A DNA stretch of 64,000 nt. It comes from JAPWJZ01 sp966211335 (GTDB lineage Bacteria; Pseudomonadota; Alphaproteobacteria; Micavibrionales; UBA2020). Shown in pieces: positions 60,390 to 64,000 of the stretch; position 1 is the stretch's first letter, and the number at the start of each line of letters is the position of its first letter. A program made the translations under genes and the position numbers. The notes below the pieces were generated by a model that saw nothing but the letters and a program-made list of their open reading frames with translations, did not search any database and was not told the origin of the DNA. Where the stretch lies: positions 930,001 to 994,000 of the forward strand of contig CBIHNF010000001.1 in the NCBI GenBank assembly GCA_966211335.1, given 5' to 3'.

Positions 60390-61011
60390 CGGCTTCCGCT
60401 TTTTTGAGTGCCGCTGTCAGGGCTGCCGCGCGTTTACCCACTTCTTCGGGGCTGACGCCTTTCTTATACAGCTGCGATCCAACACCGAAGGCGTGGGAGC
60501 CTGCGGCGTTGAAATCAGCGATACTATCGACGGAAATACCGCCAGTCGGAATAACCTTGGCATCTTTCGGCAGCACGCTTTTCAGCGCCTTGACGTAGGA
60601 AGGGCCGAGGGAGTCGGCCGGGAAAAGCTTCAGGTAACGCACGCCGAGTTTATAGGCATGAAAAGCCTCCGTCGCGGTATAGACGCCGGGCATCACAACC
60701 ATGCCAAGACTCATCGCCTTTTTCACGACGTCTTCATCCGTATTCGGCGCAACAATCAGGTTGCCGCCGACATCCTTCACGCGCTGCACATCATCGGCCG
60801 TCAAAACGGTGCCGGCGCCGATCAGTGCCGTATCGCCAAAGCGCGCGGCGAGAAGGCGAATGCTGTCGAAAGGCTCTGGCGAATTAAGCGGCACTTCAAG
60901 GCAACGCCAGCCGGCATTGAAAATCGCTTCGCCTTGCGCAACGGCTTCATCGGGCGTCAATCCGCGCAGGATGGCGATGAGGCGGCTTTGGGTGAAATAT
61001 TTTTCCGGCAT
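60382..61011 (-). CDS. dgoA: 2-dehydro-3-deoxy-6-phosphogalactonate aldolase
   Basis: ATG 61011, with AAGGA upstream, gives 209 aa; the frame open to 61068 lies inside the dehydratase gene. The KDPG/KDPGal aldolase fold shows LEVPLNSPEPFDS, typical of DgoA, then ALIGAGTVLTADDV and the Schiff-base Lys in YLKLFPAD. It cleaves KDPGal to pyruvate and glyceraldehyde 3-phosphate. It lies 10 bp after the dehydratase gene on the same strand. Confidence 0.92.
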   Translation of the reverse strand: MPEKYFTQSRLIAILRGLTPDEAVAQGEAIFNAGWRCLEVPLNSPEPFDSIRLLAARFGDTALIGAGTVLTADDVQRVKDVGGNLIVAPNTDEDVVKKAMSLGMVVMPGVYTATEAFHAYKLGVRYLKLFPADSLGPSYVKALKSVLPKDAKVIPTGGISVDSIADFNAAGSHAFGVGSQLYKKGVSPEEVGKRAAALTAALKKAEAAT

Positions 61012-61021
61012 GGCGTTTCCT

Positions 61022-62848
61022 TTAATGTTGCGGGCGCATACGTTGGCGGGTGCGGAGGGCAATAACATCGCGCTGCAATTCCGGCCGGTCGAATAATTTC
61101 ATATAAGCGCCGACGTTCGCCTGATGCACACCCATCTTGGGGTCTGCCCAGATCACGCCCCAGGGGCTGTGGATCGGCGTCGGTTTGATGTCCAGTTTTG
61201 CGCGGCGCGCGTCCAATTCCACGGCGTCGACTTCCATGTTCAGCTGGCCGCCTGCAACGTCCAGCGTCACCCAGTCTCCCGTTTTGACGAGGGCAAGCGG
61301 GCCGCCTGCCGCCGCTTCCGGTGACACATGCAGCACATGGCAGCCATAGGCCGTGCCGCTCATGCGCGCATCGGAAACCGTGACCATGGCCTTGATGCCT
61401 TGCGCGAGCAGGTAGCCCGGCGGCCGCACGTTACCGACTTCCGGCATGCCGGGGTAGCCCAGCGGGCCGCAGTTGCGCAGGATCAGCACGTTATCGGCTG
61501 TCACGCCTTCCGCGCGATCGTCGATGCGCTTGTGATATTCCTCGATGCTGTCGTAGACAACGGCTTTGCCGCGATGCTGCAGCAATTTTTTGTCCGCAAC
61601 GGCAGAGACTTTAATCACCGCGCCATCCGGGCAGAGGTTGCCATGCAAAATCACAATGCCGCCGTCATTCAGCAGTGGCTCCTTCACCGTCTTGATAATG
61701 TTGGTGTCGGTATAAGGGTCGCGCGCTTTCAATTCTTCTTTCAGCGTCTTGCCGGTGCACCAGCCGCTGTTGCCATCGACAAGTCCTGCGGCTTCCAGTT
61801 CTCGCAATACGGCGGGCAGGCCGCCGGCGCGGAAATACTCTTCCATCAGATAAGCGCCAGAGGGCTTGACGTTGACCAGCAGCGGCACTTTCGAGCCGAA
61901 TTCCTGCCAGTCGTCGATGGTGAATTTAATGCCTGCCATATTGGCAATTGCCAGCAGGTGGACGACCGCGTTGGTGGAGCCGCCAATGGCTGCATTGGCC
62001 GCAACGGCGTTGAGGAAGGACTGGCGATTGACGAATGTGCTGGGCCGGCGGTCTGCCAGCACCATTTCAACAGCTTCGGCACCGGCGCGGTAGCTGTAAT
62101 GCGCCCGCTCCGCCATGGGGGAGGGAATCGCCGAGGCGCCAAATAGCGTCAGGCCAAGCGCTTCCGCCATGCTGTTGAGTGTCGAGGCGGTGCCCATGCT
62201 CATGCAATGGCCGGCGGAGGGTTGCGCGGCACAGGAGCGTGTCATCAGCTCGTCTTCCGTGATTTTACCGGCAGCCAGCAACTCGCGGTTTTTCCACAGG
62301 TGAACGCCGGAGGCCGATTGTTCGCCATGGTAGTAACCGTTCAGCATGGGGCCCGCCGAGGCGACGATGGTCGGCAGGTCGACCAGCAACGTTGCCATGA
62401 GGCCTGCGGGAACCGTCTTGTCGCAGCCCGTCAGCAGCACAACGCCGTCGATGGGATTGGCAATCAGCGTTTCGATGAGCGAGAGCGCTGTCAGGTTGCG
62501 CATGTACATGGAGGTCGGGCGCGTTAGCGGCTCGCCCAGAGGCGGGGAAATGTCAAAGCGGAGGGGGATACCGCCAGCTGCACGCACGCCTTCCGCGACA
62601 CGATCACCAAGGTGCTGGTCATGCATCGCCTGGCAGGGGTTGAGGTCACCGCCGAATTTGGCGACGGCGATGCAGGGGCGGCGGCCGCTTTCCGTGCGGT
62701 GTGCCAGCGGATGGCCGCTGGTACCGCAGAGTTCCTCCATGGTAAATTTGGAATTGACCATTTTGCCGGTATGGTGCGCGCGCACATCAACGGCCGCGGC
62801 CTGGCCAAACCAATAGTCACTACGCAGGAAAGCTTTTTTCTCGGTCAT
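61022..62848 (-). CDS. IlvD/Edd-family sugar-acid dehydratase
   Basis: From ATG 62848 the protein has 608 aa (TTG 62878 is an alternative). Motifs are the iron-sulfur Cys in FGGDLNPCQAMHD and LLTGCDKTVPAG, NAAIGGSTNAVVHL and the late VSDARMSGTAYG. The sequence belongs to the pentonate/hexonate dehydratase branch rather than true IlvD. By context it dehydrates galactonate (or a similar aldonate) to KDGal. It is followed by dgoA and lies 72 bp after proA; TATATA sequences in that gap could give it its own promoter. Confidence 0.88.
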   Translation of the reverse strand: MTEKKAFLRSDYWFGQAAAVDVRAHHTGKMVNSKFTMEELCGTSGHPLAHRTESGRRPCIAVAKFGGDLNPCQAMHDQHLGDRVAEGVRAAGGIPLRFDISPPLGEPLTRPTSMYMRNLTALSLIETLIANPIDGVVLLTGCDKTVPAGLMATLLVDLPTIVASAGPMLNGYYHGEQSASGVHLWKNRELLAAGKITEDELMTRSCAAQPSAGHCMSMGTASTLNSMAEALGLTLFGASAIPSPMAERAHYSYRAGAEAVEMVLADRRPSTFVNRQSFLNAVAANAAIGGSTNAVVHLLAIANMAGIKFTIDDWQEFGSKVPLLVNVKPSGAYLMEEYFRAGGLPAVLRELEAAGLVDGNSGWCTGKTLKEELKARDPYTDTNIIKTVKEPLLNDGGIVILHGNLCPDGAVIKVSAVADKKLLQHRGKAVVYDSIEEYHKRIDDRAEGVTADNVLILRNCGPLGYPGMPEVGNVRPPGYLLAQGIKAMVTVSDARMSGTAYGCHVLHVSPEAAAGGPLALVKTGDWVTLDVAGGQLNMEVDAVELDARRAKLDIKPTPIHSPWGVIWADPKMGVHQANVGAYMKLFDRPELQRDVIALRTRQRMRPQH

Positions 62849-62920
62849 CGGGATGTACGCCTTTTCGCCTAGGGTCAATGCGGGGTTAAATTACTATATA
62901 TCGCCGGCAGATAAAAGCGC

Positions 62921-64000
62921 TTAACCGCGGATCTGGCCGTCGCCGCGGATGAGCCATTTGTAGCTCGTCAGCGCTTCAAGCGCCATCGGGCCGCGGGCAT
63001 GGAGCTTTTGCGTGCTGATGCCGATTTCAGCGCCCATGCCGAATTCCCCGCCGTCCGTAAAGGCGGTGGAGGCGTTGACATAGACGGCGGCGGCATCGAC
63101 CGCGGCAAGGAAAGTTTCAGCGGCAGCTTTGTCTTCCGTCACAATCGCCTCGCTATGGCCGGAGGAATACTGCGCGATATGCGCCAGCGCATCGTCGAGC
63201 GACGTTACGGTCTTGATCGACATTTTATAATCAAGGTATTCGCGACCGAAGTCTTCCGTCTGCGCGGTATGCAGCAGCGCAGCGGGATAATGCGCCACAA
63301 GCGCGGCGTGGCTTTGGGCATCCGCAAAAATGCCGACGTTTGATTGCGCCAGCGGCTCGACCAGCGCGGGTAAATCTTTCAACCGGCTTTGATGAACCAG
63401 CAGCGTATCAAGCGCGTTGCAGACGCTGACGCGGCGCGTCTTGGAGTTGTTTATAATCTCGCGCGCTTTTTTGATATCCGCAGTCGCGTCAACATACACA
63501 TGCACAACACCCGCGCCGGTTTCAATCACCGGCACTTTCGCGGTCTGGCGCACATAATCGATCAGCGCCTGGCTGCCGCGCGGAATGCAGACGTCGATAA
63601 GCCCGACGGCATTCAGCATTTCGGCAGTCGCTTCGCGGTCGATGGGGAGCAGCGTCGCGGCGGCAGGATCAATGCCGTGTTCTTTCAAAGCACCTGCAAT
63701 CAGGCGGGACAGGGCGCGGTTGCTGAACTGGGCCTCTTTGCCGCCTTTCAGCACCGCGGCATTGCCGGAGCGGAAGCAGAGGGAAAAAACATCCACCGTC
63801 ACATTGGGACGCGCTTCATATATAACGCCAACACAGCCAAGCGGAACGGCGATGCGCTGCAAATGCAAGCCATTCGGCAAGGTTTTATCGGACTGAACAG
63901 CGCCGAGCGGGCAGGGGAGACCTGCGACTTTCTCGACATCGGCAGCGATGGCGTTAATGCGGGATTTGGAGAGCAATAGCCTGTCATAGCGCGGGTCATC
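62921..64000 (-). CDS. proA: Glutamate-5-semialdehyde dehydrogenase ProA, 5'-truncated
   Basis: The frame runs to the window edge, and the residues before TTG 63976 (DPRYDRLLLSKSR) still fit ProA, so the true start lies beyond 64000. About 359 C-terminal residues are visible of the usual 415 or so. The catalytic Cys lies in VSVCNALDTLLV, with GVIYEARPNVTVD, VLKGGKEAQFSN and the C-terminal GPMALEALTSYKW. It reduces gamma-glutamyl phosphate in proline synthesis. It is unrelated in pathway to the sugar genes downstream. Confidence 0.93.
   Translation of the reverse strand, partial: DDPRYDRLLLSKSRINAIAADVEKVAGLPCPLGAVQSDKTLPNGLHLQRIAVPLGCVGVIYEARPNVTVDVFSLCFRSGNAAVLKGGKEAQFSNRALSRLIAGALKEHGIDPAAATLLPIDREATAEMLNAVGLIDVCIPRGSQALIDYVRQTAKVPVIETGAGVVHVYVDATADIKKAREIINNSKTRRVSVCNALDTLLVHQSRLKDLPALVEPLAQSNVGIFADAQSHAALVAHYPAALLHTAQTEDFGREYLDYKMSIKTVTSLDDALAHIAQYSSGHSEAIVTEDKAAAETFLAAVDAAAVYVNASTAFTDGGEFGMGAEIGISTQKLHARGPMALEALTSYKWLIRGDGQIRG

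Noticed and set aside
62915..62922. AAGCGCTT palindrome at the proA stop codon
   Set aside because: It is only 8 bp, overlaps the stop codon, and similar octamers occur elsewhere in the window. It is not enough for an operator call.

Overview
The window is 64 kb of chromosomal DNA from a Gram-negative bacterium, most likely an alphaproteobacterium. It is fairly GC-rich, gene-dense and made mostly of short operons with ATGA-type overlaps. Pointers to the class are an EcfG-like promoter, an XdhC/NifS-type cysteine desulfurase pair, a BacA/YddA-like ABC exporter and a De Ley-Doudoroff sugar pathway. No tRNA, rRNA, insertion sequence, prophage or CRISPR array was seen. Both ends cut through genes: cysQ on the left and proA on the right.

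Layout. 1-8.3 kb: the 3' part of cysQ, then a TetR regulator and a complete RND efflux operon (adaptor, pump, outer-membrane channel) with a DinB-like protein. 8.3-14 kb: cysteine metabolism (cysE with an FAD protein, divergent from cystathionine beta-synthase and gamma-lyase) and glucokinase. 14-20 kb: a threonine dehydratase-like enzyme, trehalase and alpha-glucosidase, divergent from an unusual GH13 protein, with a LacI-type palindrome between them. 20-27 kb: purine catabolism (adenine deaminase divergent from xdhA-xdhB-xdhC and a cysteine desulfurase). 27-31 kb: a copper P-type ATPase and an M3 peptidase. 31-37.5 kb: a hydrolase, then a small barrel protein, a membrane-anchored Nudix protein, a HAD protein and an ABC exporter. 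37.5-41.9 kb: two single-domain response regulators, a sensorless histidine kinase, a glycoamylase-like protein and a lipoprotein esterase. 42-44.3 kb: a VWA protein and a divergent PurA-like enzyme. 44.4-52 kb: an acyltransferase, TamA, TamB and an ankyrin protein. 52-54.7 kb: a HemN-like radical SAM protein and an RfbH/E1-like PMP enzyme. 54.8-57.6 kb: an OmpR-type regulator and a hybrid kinase. 57.7-62.9 kb: a galactose-type De Ley-Doudoroff pathway (dehydrogenase, lactonase, dehydratase, KDGal kinase, KDPGal aldolase).

The most unusual signal links two operons 10 kb apart. The VWA/PurA-like operon and the radical SAM/E1-like operon are each preceded by nearly the same promoter of about 47 bp. 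In both, two 17-bp palindromes (consensus ATACTCTNATAGAGCAT) lie 22-23 bp apart. One sits between the -35 and -10 boxes and the other covers the likely transcription start. This argues that the four genes are one regulon. They encode a purine-nucleotide ligase relative with altered substrate-loop residues, a metal-ion-adhesion (VWA) protein, a radical SAM enzyme, and a PMP-dependent dehydratase in which His replaces the Schiff-base Lys and four Cys are positioned for a [2Fe-2S] cluster. Its usual reductase partner is not in the window. I do not recognise this combination as a described system. Its function is unknown; chemistry on a nucleotide or nucleotide-sugar is a guess from the families.

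All functional calls come from reading motifs and context. No database search was run.
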